Part shown: positions 27,092 through 35,177 of the stretch, piece by piece | Numbering within the stretch: position 1 is the stretch's first letter | Layout: each line of letters begins with the position of its first letter | Origin: Flavobacterium psychrophilum DSM 3660 = ATCC 49418 | Lineage (GTDB): Bacteria > Bacteroidota > Bacteroidia > Flavobacteriales > Flavobacteriaceae | Direction of reading: 5' to 3' | Length of the DNA stretch: 44,423 bases | Assembly: GCF_002217405.1 (NCBI RefSeq) | Contig: NZ_MUHE01000005.1 | Span: 178,229-222,651 of the forward strand | Notes under the pieces: generated by a model | Database searches by the model: none | What the model was told of the DNA's origin: nothing | Seen by the model: the letters and a program-made list of their open reading frames with translations, nothing else | Position numbers and translations under genes: made by a program

Positions 27092-27517
27092 TTATCTAGG
27101 AGGAACAAAACCAAAAAGTTGTTGTTTGTAAGTATTCTGAAAATAAATCATATAATTGTATATTAAATAATTTACTTCGTAGCCATAATGTACGGTATAA
27201 TCGTAATTAATTTGCATTTCGTATAAACTCGAATCGTATCTCATGGGCTGAGAATTACGATTGTTCCATTGGGAAATATACATTTTGTTTTTGCTTTCTA
27301 AATAACTTTCAGAATAATAATTTCTAGGGAAAGCACGAGTGTTAAGCCAAGAAGAGAACCCAGGATCTACGATTGTAACTTCATATTCTAAAGCGTAATT
27401 GGCAATTTTTATGGTATCTCCTTTTATAGGACTTGAAGTATTGGTTACAGTTGTGTTTTTTGTCTTGCAGCTAAGAAGACAAGCTAAAATTAATACAAAA
27501 AATAAAAAATGTTTCAT
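27092..27517 (-). CDS. DUF6146-like lipoprotein
   Basis: A 141-residue protein with a lipoprotein signal (MKHFLFFVLILACLLSC, Cys17). It has a conserved-looking tyrosine-rich C-terminal region (YTVHYGYEVNYLIYNYMIYF), which matches a Bacteroidota-only lipoprotein family I recall as DUF6146. Outer-membrane association is likely and its function is unknown. It lies upstream of the DUF6787-like gene. Confidence 0.6.
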   Translation of the reverse strand: MKHFLFFVLILACLLSCKTKNTTVTNTSSPIKGDTIKIANYALEYEVTIVDPGFSSWLNTRAFPRNYYSESYLESKNKMYISQWNNRNSQPMRYDSSLYEMQINYDYTVHYGYEVNYLIYNYMIYFQNTYKQQLFGFVPPR

Positions 27518-27604
27518 GATTTAATTTTATAATTGTTTGCTTTGCGTAAAAAATTAGTATTAGTTTATATTAAGAGCAGTGATAATACTTGTATAAAAAA
27601 AATC

Positions 27605-27808
27605 GGCTTAATTCTATTAATTAGAGCATTTTGCTTTAGCGATTGGGGTGAAAATCCTTTTTGAGGCTTTTGCACCTCAAAAAGATTTTTACTATAATTT
27701 TATTTTTATTGAAGTTCTGTGAATTTCGTTTGTGCCTAAAAGCCAGATCCTTGTAGTAACGCTCAAAATAATGAGGTTTAAATAAAGGCTATAATTATAA
27801 ATAAAGCG
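27605..27808 (-). repeat. About 200-bp structured intergenic element, copy in opposite orientation
   Basis: Read on the minus strand it aligns with the elements at 9262 and 34882: CTCATTATTTT, then ACTACAAGG, the AATCTTTTTGAGG...GCCTC hairpin, AAAATGCT and the terminal GAATTAAGCC. Its left arm is degraded (AAGCG end). It occupies most of the 323-bp spacer 27518-27840, which shows no gene. Confidence 0.65.
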
Positions 27809-27840
27809 AAAAACACACACCGAAGCGGAATTTAGTATTA

Positions 27841-28491
27841 TTATTTTCCGAAAAGATTACCCAGTAATCCGCCAAGACCACCTTTTTTGGTCGCAGCTGC
27901 AACAGCATCTCCCAAACCAAGTTGTCCGTCTCCGTCTTGATCTAATATTGATGTTAAAATAGAACCTCCCATAGCTGGAGCTTGTTGTTGTAACTGATCA
28001 CTACTTAGCAATCCGCCAAGAATATCCGTAATACCACCACCATTTTTAGTAGTGCCATTATTATTTAAACCGTTTCCTTGTGCTTGTTTGGCAAGGTAAC
28101 CCATTAGGATTGGTGCTGCCATTTTCATAATCATGGCAATTTTATCATGGCTAACACCTGTATTTTGGCTCACTTGATTTTGAACATTTTCTTGATTATT
28201 ACCTAAAACATGCCCTAAAATACTTGCGCCATCAGAATGATCTCCTCCAGTAATAAATCCTGACAAATTATCAAGAATACTACCATCGTGTTTACCGCCT
28301 AAAAGCGCACTTAGTAAACCGCTTTGTCCTTCTGGAGTAGCTGCATTATTAATCATACCACCAACTAACGATGGTAGTGCTGATGCTAAAACAGAAGAAG
28401 TTTCATCTTCGCTTGTGCCTACTTTTGCTGAAACTCCAGAGATGATTTGTTTTCCTAAATCACTATTTAGTAAATCTATTAATCCTGCCAT
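27841..28491 (-). CDS. DUF937 domain protein
   Basis: A 216-residue Gly/Ala/Leu-rich protein with the DUF937 pattern: LLNSDLGKQIISGVSAKVG, LPSLVGGMINNAATPEG, and repeated LGGLL turns. A short DQDGDGQLGLGDA stretch near 190-202 looks like a calcium-binding EF/dockerin-type loop. The protein has no signal peptide. Function is unknown. It lies 48 bp downstream of serA on the same strand and may share its transcript. Confidence 0.8.
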   Translation of the reverse strand: MAGLIDLLNSDLGKQIISGVSAKVGTSEDETSSVLASALPSLVGGMINNAATPEGQSGLLSALLGGKHDGSILDNLSGFITGGDHSDGASILGHVLGNNQENVQNQVSQNTGVSHDKIAMIMKMAAPILMGYLAKQAQGNGLNNNGTTKNGGGITDILGGLLSSDQLQQQAPAMGGSILTSILDQDGDGQLGLGDAVAAATKKGGLGGLLGNLFGK

Positions 28492-28539
28492 AATTTGTTT
28501 AGTTTTTAATTGATTTGATAGTAAATGTATAAAATATAT

Positions 28540-29499
28540 TTATATTTCAGTCTTTAATAACGCAATTATCTGTTCTGCAAGTTCTGTACCAATTCTGTCT
28601 TGTGCTTCGATTGTAGCTGCTCCAATATGTGGAGTCATGGTTATGTTAGGGTGCATGAGTAATTGTACTGCTGGTGTTGGTTCATTTTCAAAAACATCTA
28701 AACCTGCAAACAACACTTTTTTACTATCTAAAGCGGCAACTAGTTCTACTTCATTTATAATACCACCACGAGAGCAATTTATGATTCCCACGCCGTCTTT
28801 CATCAAATCGAATTCTCTTTTTGCTATGATATAATCTTTTTGAGCAGGAACATGAAGGGTTATAAAATCTGAATGTTTTAGTAAATCATCTATAGGTTCG
28901 GTTTCGATTTTTACATTTATAAATTGACCATTATAAAAGTCGACTTTAATTTCTGCTTTTCCTACATAATTATCGGATGCAATGACTTTCATACCCAATC
29001 CCAAAGCCATTTTCGCTACCGATTGTCCTATTCTTCCAAAACCAATAATACCAATGGTTTTGCCACGAAGTTCGATGCCATCTGCATACGCTTTTTTCAA
29101 ATCATTAAAACGGGTATCTCCTTCTAAAGGCATATTCCTGTTCGAATCATACAAAAATCGTACACCTGATAGCAAATGAGCAAAAACCAATTCTGCTACC
29201 GAGTTTGATGATGAAGCAGGTGTATTTATAACCTGAATTCCTTTCGAAATGGCGTAGTCTGCATCTATATTATCCATTCCTACGCCGCCACGACCTATAA
29301 TTTTTAGCGACGGACAAGCGTCGATAATATCTTTTCTAACTTTGGTTGCGCTTCTAACTAATATAACTGCGATCTGGTTTGTATTTACAAAATTGATAAC
29401 TTGTTCTTGTGCAACTTTTGTAGTAATAACTTCAAAACCATATTTTTCTAATGCTATAATTCCACTTTTAGAAATCCCGTCGTTAGCTAATATTTTCAT
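28540..29499 (-). CDS. serA: D-3-phosphoglycerate dehydrogenase (2-hydroxyacid dehydrogenase family)
   Basis: First step of serine synthesis, oxidising 3-phosphoglycerate with NAD. The 319-residue form lacks the C-terminal ACT domain of longer SerA proteins. Motifs: GRGGVGMDNID, the NAD-binding GIIGFGRIGQSVAKMALGLG, the CSRGGIINE catalytic Arg segment and HIGAAT with the catalytic His. It follows serC by 52 bp on the same strand, which supports the serine assignment over another 2-hydroxyacid dehydrogenase. Confidence 0.9.
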   Translation of the reverse strand: MKILANDGISKSGIIALEKYGFEVITTKVAQEQVINFVNTNQIAVILVRSATKVRKDIIDACPSLKIIGRGGVGMDNIDADYAISKGIQVINTPASSSNSVAELVFAHLLSGVRFLYDSNRNMPLEGDTRFNDLKKAYADGIELRGKTIGIIGFGRIGQSVAKMALGLGMKVIASDNYVGKAEIKVDFYNGQFINVKIETEPIDDLLKHSDFITLHVPAQKDYIIAKREFDLMKDGVGIINCSRGGIINEVELVAALDSKKVLFAGLDVFENEPTPAVQLLMHPNITMTPHIGAATIEAQDRIGTELAEQIIALLKTEI

Positions 29500-29551
29500 T
29501 TTTTATGTGTTTGTTTATTCAGTTAATCGATTATTTGGTTAATCTAATAAA

Positions 29552-30622
29552 CTATATTTTATTTTCTAATTCTTTCATTACGTTTACCAATACCTGTACA
29601 CTTTCTAATGGTAAAGCATTGTACATCGAAGCACGATAACCTCCTACAGAACGATGACCTGACAATCCTGAGATTCCGGCTGCTGCCCACATTTTGTCGA
29701 ATAATTCGGTATGATTTTTGTTATTTAATAAGAATGTAGCATTCATATTGCTTCTGTCTTCAACGTTTGCCGTACCTTTAAACAAAGGATTTCTGTCAAT
29801 TTCCGAATATAATAAATTTGCTTTTGCGTTGTTTATTTTTTCTATCGCCGAAATTCCTCCCAAATTTTTCAACCATTGTAAGGTTAAAAGTGAAGCATAT
29901 ATAGGAAAAACTGGTGGCGTATTGTACATACTTTCTGCCTTAATGTGTTTTTCATAATCTAACATCGATGGAATATAACGTCCTGTTTTTCCTAAAATCT
30001 CTTCTTTTACAATAACCAAAGTAGTTCCAGCTGGTCCCATATTTTTTTGTGCGCCAGCATAAATTAAATCAAATTTAGAAAAATCTAAAACTCTCGAAAA
30101 TATATCGGAACTCATATCGCAAACTACTGGAATATTTACCTCTGGAAAGGATTTCATTTGTGTTCCAAAAATGGTATTATTGCTCGTGCAGTGAAAATAA
30201 TTGGCATCGCTAGGAATACTATAATTTTTAGGAATGTGGTTGTAATTTTCTTCCTTAGATGAAGCTATAACAACAGTTTCTCCAAAATGTTTGGCTTCTT
30301 TTATTGCGCCACTTGCCCACGTTCCTGTATCTAAATAGGCTGCTTTTCCGTTTTCTTTCATTAAGTTGTATGGAACCATTAGGAATTCTAAACTTGCACC
30401 ACCAGCTAAAAATAAAGCTTGATAACCTTTGCCTTTTAGTCCTAAAAGTTCTAAAACTAAGGCTCTAGCTTCTTCTATAACGGCCACGAAATCTTTGCTT
30501 CTGTGGGAAATTTCTAAAAGCGAAAGTCCAGAATGGTTAAAATCTAAAATGGCTTGTGCCGATTTCTCGAAAACTTCTTGAGGAAGTATGCAAGGTCCTG
30601 CACTGTAATTGTGTTTTTTCAT
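29552..30622 (-). CDS. serC: 3-phosphoserine aminotransferase
   Basis: Second step of serine synthesis, transaminating 3-phosphohydroxypyruvate; also usable in pyridoxine synthesis. I place the start at the ATG at 30622 (MKKHNYSAGPCILP, the family N-terminus), giving 356 residues. The frame stays open 44 codons further upstream to another ATG at 30754. The PLP lysine is Lys193 in YAGAQKNMGPAG; HRSK, GGASLEF and the C-terminal SGHRSVGGYRASMYNA are also present. It lies between an acyl-CoA reductase gene and serA. Confidence 0.94.
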   Translation of the reverse strand: MKKHNYSAGPCILPQEVFEKSAQAILDFNHSGLSLLEISHRSKDFVAVIEEARALVLELLGLKGKGYQALFLAGGASLEFLMVPYNLMKENGKAAYLDTGTWASGAIKEAKHFGETVVIASSKEENYNHIPKNYSIPSDANYFHCTSNNTIFGTQMKSFPEVNIPVVCDMSSDIFSRVLDFSKFDLIYAGAQKNMGPAGTTLVIVKEEILGKTGRYIPSMLDYEKHIKAESMYNTPPVFPIYASLLTLQWLKNLGGISAIEKINNAKANLLYSEIDRNPLFKGTANVEDRSNMNATFLLNNKNHTELFDKMWAAAGISGLSGHRSVGGYRASMYNALPLESVQVLVNVMKELENKI

Positions 30623-30764
30623 CGTATGCTGCTGTGTTATCGATGTATTTTTTCCAGAATTAATTAGGGCTTCTAAATTAAAATTTGGTTTATGTATGTG
30701 TTCTGATTTTTCTTTTTCGGCACCAATAATTTGGCTAATTTTTGATGTACTCATGATTTTAAAA

Positions 30765-31823
30765 TTATAAATTAATTAAAAAATGAATAGTATCTACATT
30801 ATCGGCATAATCCCAAAGATTTGGTTTTTGAGTTACTCCAAAAGCAATACTGTTTTCTACTAAATTATTAGAAACAATACATTGAATTTTGTCTTTATCA
30901 GTTTCTAAACGATTTTTAATGTCATTTATATCATCGTAAAATTCATAAAAAACCGAAGAAATAGGAGAGGCGTAGCTCGAATCTTCTTTAATAATTAGAA
31001 ATTCATTATCCAATAAATTAAAATTACTCATTAAGAAAACTGCTTTGTTGTAATCGTAATTGTTGGCATATTTCTCATATTTGATAACGTCCTGATAAGG
31101 AAATACGCCATTAAAAAATAAATCGAAATTGTAATTTTTAGGTATAAATAATTTAGAAACATTGCGACAACCTAGTCCAAAATATCTAAAAATATCTTCA
31201 CCCAAAGCAATCATTTGTGCTGCCGATTCGGAGCCATCTAAAACAGCAACAGAATTTCTGTTTTTGCGAATAATTGACGGTTTGTTTTTAAAATAATATT
31301 CGAAATATCTTGCAGTATTATCGCTTCCGGTGGCAATAACAGCATCAAAATTTTCTAATTTACCTTCCACGAAAGTGATATAATTTTTAAATTCTGGATT
31401 AACAGCAATTAAATATTTTGCTAAAAAAGGTAATAAATGTTGGTCATTTGATGAGGTTTTAACCAATACTTTGTGACCAGAAATTAATACCGATAAGAAA
31501 TCATGAAAACCCACTAGCGGAATATTTCCTGCAAGAATTAATGCGACAGTTTTCGATTTAGTATTAGAAAAGGAATAATTAGACAACCATTTTTCTAAAT
31601 TTTCTTCGGTTAAAGCTTCGGCCCAAGAATTAATAGCGAAACACACATTTTCTGTTGTGTACCAACCATTGTGTGATTGCGAAAGATTTATAAGCGAAGT
31701 AAAATCATTAAAAAACAAATCGTTATGCGAAATAGTCTCATTTTTTACAGAATTATTTGATGAAAATTGGCTTAAAAATTTTCCTAACTCAATAAAAGAT
31801 TTTTTTTTATCGTTTTGTAACAT
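30765..31823 (-). CDS. LuxC-like acyl-CoA reductase
   Basis: A 352-residue protein of the LuxC/acyl-CoA reductase (aldehyde dehydrogenase-like) family, which reduces acyl-CoA or acyl thioester to aldehyde with NADPH. Motifs: LILAGNIPLVGFHDFLSVL (nucleotide-binding start), VLVKTSSND, VIATGSDNTARYFEYYF, RKNRNSVAVLDGSES and the catalytic Cys219 in FGLGCRNVSK. No luciferase or LuxE/LuxD gene is near. From memory, this gene sits beside serC and a ferredoxin in many Flavobacteriaceae; its physiological substrate is not known from the sequence. Confidence 0.87.
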   Translation of the reverse strand: MLQNDKKKSFIELGKFLSQFSSNNSVKNETISHNDLFFNDFTSLINLSQSHNGWYTTENVCFAINSWAEALTEENLEKWLSNYSFSNTKSKTVALILAGNIPLVGFHDFLSVLISGHKVLVKTSSNDQHLLPFLAKYLIAVNPEFKNYITFVEGKLENFDAVIATGSDNTARYFEYYFKNKPSIIRKNRNSVAVLDGSESAAQMIALGEDIFRYFGLGCRNVSKLFIPKNYNFDLFFNGVFPYQDVIKYEKYANNYDYNKAVFLMSNFNLLDNEFLIIKEDSSYASPISSVFYEFYDDINDIKNRLETDKDKIQCIVSNNLVENSIAFGVTQKPNLWDYADNVDTIHFLINL

Positions 31824-31830
31824 TTGTTTA

Positions 31831-31862
31831 TTTGTTTATGAATGGTTTTGATTGTAATTTTG
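31831..31862 (+). promoter_or_regulatory. Promoter of the ferredoxin gene
   Basis: TTTG (31831-31834), a 20-base spacer and TAATTTTG (31855-31862) fit the Bacteroidota -33/-7 consensus, 62 bases before the ferredoxin ATG. Confidence 0.6.
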
Positions 31863-31864
31863 TA

Positions 31865-31872
31865 CAAAAATA
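31865..31872 (-). promoter_or_regulatory. -7 box (TATTTTTG) of the divergent acyl-CoA reductase gene
   Basis: On the minus strand TATTTTTG, 41 bases before the reductase start. It lies only two bases from the -7 box of the opposite-strand ferredoxin promoter, so both promoters overlap face to face. Confidence 0.45.
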
Positions 31873-31924
31873 AGAATTTCATTTTTTATAAATCTGAAAT
31901 CTGAAATCTAAATTCTAAAATAAA

Positions 31925-32275
31925 ATGGCAATAATTATAACAGACGAATGTATCAATTGTGGCGCATGTGAGCCAGAATGTCCAAATACTGCAATATATG
32001 AAGGAGCAGACGACTGGAGATACAAAGACGGCACTAAATTATCAGGAAAAATTATACTTCCAGATGGTACTGAGGTAGATTCTGATGCGGCACAAACACC
32101 AATTTCAGACGATATTTATTATATAGTTCCAGGAAAATGTACCGAGTGTAAAGGCTTTCATGATGAGCCACAATGCGCAGCAGTTTGTCCAGTAGATTGT
32201 TGTATATCAGACGATAATTATGTAGAAAGCGACGAAACGCTTCTAAATAGACAAGCTTTTTTGCATAATGAGTAA
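31925..32275 (+). CDS. 2[4Fe-4S] ferredoxin
   Basis: A 116-residue small electron carrier. The first cluster motif is C9-x2-C12-x2-C15-x3-C19-P. The second is C72-x2-C75-x8-C84-x3-C88-P, the longer spacing of the Alvin/YfhL-type ferredoxins, followed by a Cys92-Cys93 pair. About 50 residues with a hairpin-like insert separate the two clusters. It is divergent from the acyl-CoA reductase gene and could serve an unknown redox partner; that link is inference from adjacency. Confidence 0.92.
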   Translation: MAIIITDECINCGACEPECPNTAIYEGADDWRYKDGTKLSGKIILPDGTEVDSDAAQTPISDDIYYIVPGKCTECKGFHDEPQCAAVCPVDCCISDDNYVESDETLLNRQAFLHNE

Positions 32276-32296
32276 AACAAATATAAACGGATATAA

Positions 32297-32332
32297 AAGA
32301 GAGAATTTTTGAAAGAGAATTCTCTTTTTTTT
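32297..32332 (+). terminator. Terminator after the ferredoxin gene
   Basis: An AAAGAGAGAATT / AATTCTCTTT imperfect stem followed by a T run. Confidence 0.6.
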
Positions 32333-32355
32333 ATTTAATAGGTTAATTTTTTTTG

Positions 32356-32363
32356 TATTTTTG
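32356..32363 (+). promoter_or_regulatory. -7 box (TATTTTTG) upstream of the 386-residue exported protein
   Basis: Matches TAnnTTTG, 16 bases before the ATG at 32380; no clear -33 element. Confidence 0.35.
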
Positions 32364-32379
32364 AATAAAAGAAAGTAAA

Positions 32380-33540
32380 ATGAAACAAATTTTATCTTTT
32401 ATATTATTATTTAGTACTAGTTTTGTTTTTTCTCAAAATATCGAATTTGCAGTTATTGTAAAAGATATACAGACTGGTTTGCCTATTAGCGAAGTCACAA
32501 TAACAGCGCTAAAAACAAAACAAGGTTTTTTAACCAATAAAAATGGTGAGGCAAATATAAGCCTAAGCAAAGAGTCAGATTTGCAATTCGAAAACTCTGC
32601 ATACAAAACATATACCGCAAAACCCCTTGATTTAGATAAAAAAATTAATGAAGTTTATTTAGAAAGTAATGCAAAACGATTAGAAGAAGTTATATTAACA
32701 TCTGATCATCCTCAAGAAATTTTAAAAAAATTAGTAAGAAACTCGCAAAATAAAATAACAATTCCAGTTAATCTGAAAGTTTATTTAAGAGAGTTTTACA
32801 AGAAAAATGACCAAGTTGTTTTTTTTAATGATGGTTTGATAAATTTTCAGATAGCAGGAAGTTTAAAAAACATGAAAACTGATATATTAGTAGAACAAAA
32901 TCGAGCAGTTGGCTTGTTAGACACAGATTTAAATGAAGATCTTTTGGGTTATAATCTAAATGATATCATCGAGAATTATTATCAATTTCAATATTTAGAA
33001 GAATTATTAGAGCCAAGTGCAAAAAGAAAATATGATTTTCAAATAAAATCCTATCCAAACAACGAAAATTATTTATTAATAAAAGTAACTCCCCTAGAGG
33101 AAATTAGCGGCGTTTTATCAGAATTTACAATTGTTTACCACAATAGTAAAATGATCATAATAGAAGTCAGTTCGATGGTTCCAGATTCCAGATTAGAGGA
33201 TTTAAGACAATCTTTTCTAAAAAGCAGTAAAATATATAAATTAGAATTTAAGAACACTTTTAGACTAGATAACGACTTGTATTATTTAGCAAATTCTAAA
33301 GAAGTAATTGGTTTTGAAAAAAAATATAAAGACGAAAATCGAAGAATAGAAGTAAACAATCATATGATAATTACTAATTTCGATAAAAAAATGTTTAAAT
33401 ACAACGACGAAAATGTTTTTAAAGAGCAATCTCTAATTAATAAAAAAACTTCCTTTTTTACTGATTATTGGGATTTCGAATCGGGATTTTTACCTACAAA
33501 AGAAGAAAAAGATATTATTGAAAGATTATCACATTTGTAA
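32380..33540 (+). CDS. Exported protein with N-terminal CarboxypepD_reg-like domain
   Basis: A 386-residue protein with a signal peptide (MKQILSFILLFSTSFVFSQ). Residues about 20-95 form a carboxypeptidase-regulatory-like (peg) beta-sandwich (VIVKDIQTGLPISEVTITAL, TNKNGEANISL), ending in LEEVILTS, the stretch that usually precedes a plug domain. The remaining 290 residues have no plug or barrel; they look like the DUF5686-less body of Bacteroidota carboxypeptidase-like proteins. It is probably periplasmic or outer-membrane attached; function is unknown. Confidence 0.75.
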   Translation: MKQILSFILLFSTSFVFSQNIEFAVIVKDIQTGLPISEVTITALKTKQGFLTNKNGEANISLSKESDLQFENSAYKTYTAKPLDLDKKINEVYLESNAKRLEEVILTSDHPQEILKKLVRNSQNKITIPVNLKVYLREFYKKNDQVVFFNDGLINFQIAGSLKNMKTDILVEQNRAVGLLDTDLNEDLLGYNLNDIIENYYQFQYLEELLEPSAKRKYDFQIKSYPNNENYLLIKVTPLEEISGVLSEFTIVYHNSKMIIIEVSSMVPDSRLEDLRQSFLKSSKIYKLEFKNTFRLDNDLYYLANSKEVIGFEKKYKDENRRIEVNNHMIITNFDKKMFKYNDENVFKEQSLINKKTSFFTDYWDFESGFLPTKEEKDIIERLSHL

Positions 33541-33709
33541 TAAATTTAGACCATTAACCAACTAGTATATTGCTTTTCAATTCCTTTTGCTACAAATTTA
33601 AAGGGTTTCCTTTTAGTTAGGTTAAAAAATATGTATTAATATTTATAATCAGTAGATTAAAAAAAAAACAAAATTTAAACAAAGCTGTAATTTTTTTGAA
33701 CTTTGAAAC

Positions 33710-33741
33710 TTTGACCCTTTGTAACTTTTAACCTATATTTG
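33710..33741 (+). promoter_or_regulatory. Promoter of ychF
   Basis: TTTG (33710-33713), a 20-base spacer and TATATTTG (33734-33741), a close match to the Bacteroidota -33/-7 consensus, 24 bases before the ATG. Confidence 0.65.
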
Positions 33742-33765
33742 CACACTTTATAAAACAAAAGCATA

Positions 33766-34860
33766 ATGAAAGCAGGAATTGTAGGATTACCAAACGTAGG
33801 AAAATCGACTTTATTTAATTGTTTATCAAACGCAAAAGCACAAAGTGCTAACTTTCCGTTTTGTACTATCGAACCAAATATTGGTGTAGTAAACGTTCCT
33901 GATCCAAGAATCGAAAAACTCGAAGAATTGGTAAAACCAGAACGAGTACAAATGGCAACTGTTGATATTGTTGATATCGCAGGGCTAGTAAAGGGAGCAA
34001 GTAAAGGCGAAGGTTTGGGAAATCAATTCCTAGGAAACATAAGAGAATGTAACGCTATTATTCATGTTTTACGTTGTTTCGATAACGATAATATTATTCA
34101 CGTAGATGGGAATGTAAACCCAATTCGAGACAAAGAAACTATCGATATCGAACTGCAATTAAAAGACTTAGAAACTGTAGAAAAACGTTTAGAAAAAGTA
34201 AAACGTGCCGCAAAAACAGGAAATAAAGAAGCGCAAACAGAAGAGTCTTTGTTAAACCGAATTAGAGAAACATTACTACAAGCAAAATCAGCAAGAACAG
34301 TCGAACCAAAAGGTTACGAAGAAGAAGAGTTATTTGAAGGTTTTCAGTTAATTACTTCAAAGCCAGTGTTGTATGTTTGTAATGTTGACGAAGGTGCCGC
34401 AGTAACAGGCAACAAGTATGTAGACCAAGTTCGTGAATTAGTGAAAGACGAAAACGCCGAAGTTATCGTATTAGCCGTAGGAACAGAAGCTGATATTACT
34501 GAATTAGAAACTTACGAAGAACGCCAAGTTTTCTTAGAAGACATGGGATTGTCAGAACCAGGAGCATCAGTGCTTATTCGTGCTGCTTACAAATTATTAA
34601 ACCAACAAACTTATTTTACCGCAGGTGTAAAAGAAGTACGTGCTTGGACAATTAACGTAGGAGCTACTGCGCCACAAGCTGCCGGAGTTATTCATACTGA
34701 TTTTGAAAAAGGATTTATTCGTGCCGAAGTAATCTCTTACGAAGATTATGTTCATTACGGAACCGAAGCCAAGGCCAAAGAAGCAGGAAAGTTTAAAGTA
34801 GAAGGAAAAGAATATATCGTAAAAGATGGCGATGTGATGCATTTCCGTTTTAACGTATAG
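33766..34860 (+). CDS. ychF: Redox-regulated ribosome-binding ATPase YchF
   Basis: An Obg-family P-loop protein that prefers ATP and binds the ribosome. The 364-residue protein matches the family length. P-loop GLPNVGKS (7-14), the G3 region VDIVDIAGLVKGASKGEGLG near 66-85, an inserted coiled-coil segment (about 125-200) and a C-terminal TGS domain (about 281-364, starting near the RAWTINVGATAPQAAGVIHTD stretch). It is single-gene, with a good promoter. Confidence 0.95.
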   Translation: MKAGIVGLPNVGKSTLFNCLSNAKAQSANFPFCTIEPNIGVVNVPDPRIEKLEELVKPERVQMATVDIVDIAGLVKGASKGEGLGNQFLGNIRECNAIIHVLRCFDNDNIIHVDGNVNPIRDKETIDIELQLKDLETVEKRLEKVKRAAKTGNKEAQTEESLLNRIRETLLQAKSARTVEPKGYEEEELFEGFQLITSKPVLYVCNVDEGAAVTGNKYVDQVRELVKDENAEVIVLAVGTEADITELETYEERQVFLEDMGLSEPGASVLIRAAYKLLNQQTYFTAGVKEVRAWTINVGATAPQAAGVIHTDFEKGFIRAEVISYEDYVHYGTEAKAKEAGKFKVEGKEYIVKDGDVMHFRFNV

Positions 34861-34881
34861 TTGCGGGAAATAGAGATTTTT

Positions 34882-35084
34882 CGCTTAATTCTAGAATAAA
34901 CAGCTTTTTTAAATCTCATTATTTGGTTTTACTACAAGGGTTCGGGCTTTCCGTTGCAAACGAAGTTTAATATACTCCTATAAAAATAAAAACATAGTGG
35001 AGTAATCTTTTTGAGGCAGTAAAAGCCTCAGAAAATATTGCTACTTCAATGCCTAGCCCAAAATGCTGTAAATAGCATTAAGCC
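34882..35084 (+). repeat. About 200-bp structured intergenic element, copy 2
   Basis: It aligns end to end with 9262-9462: the arms CGCTTAATT...ACAGC and AAAATGCTGTAA...ATTAAGCC, a shared CTCATTATTTGG block, ACTCCTATAAAAAT, and the GAGGC/GCCTC hairpin inside TAATCTTTTTGAGGC. Together with a terminator it fills the 317-bp spacer 34861-35177. Confidence 0.75.
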
Positions 35085-35126
35085 AGATTTTGTTATTACA
35101 AACAAAACCAAGCAAGAAAGGCAACA

Positions 35127-35155
35127 CAAAAAAAAGTCCCGAGAAATCGGGACTT
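35127..35155 (-). terminator. Terminator of the TonB-dependent receptor gene
   Basis: A perfect AAGTCCCGA / TCGGGACTT stem with a four-base loop, followed by a T run when read on the minus strand. Confidence 0.85.
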
Positions 35156-35177
35156 AAATATACTGTTTTGAGTAGTG

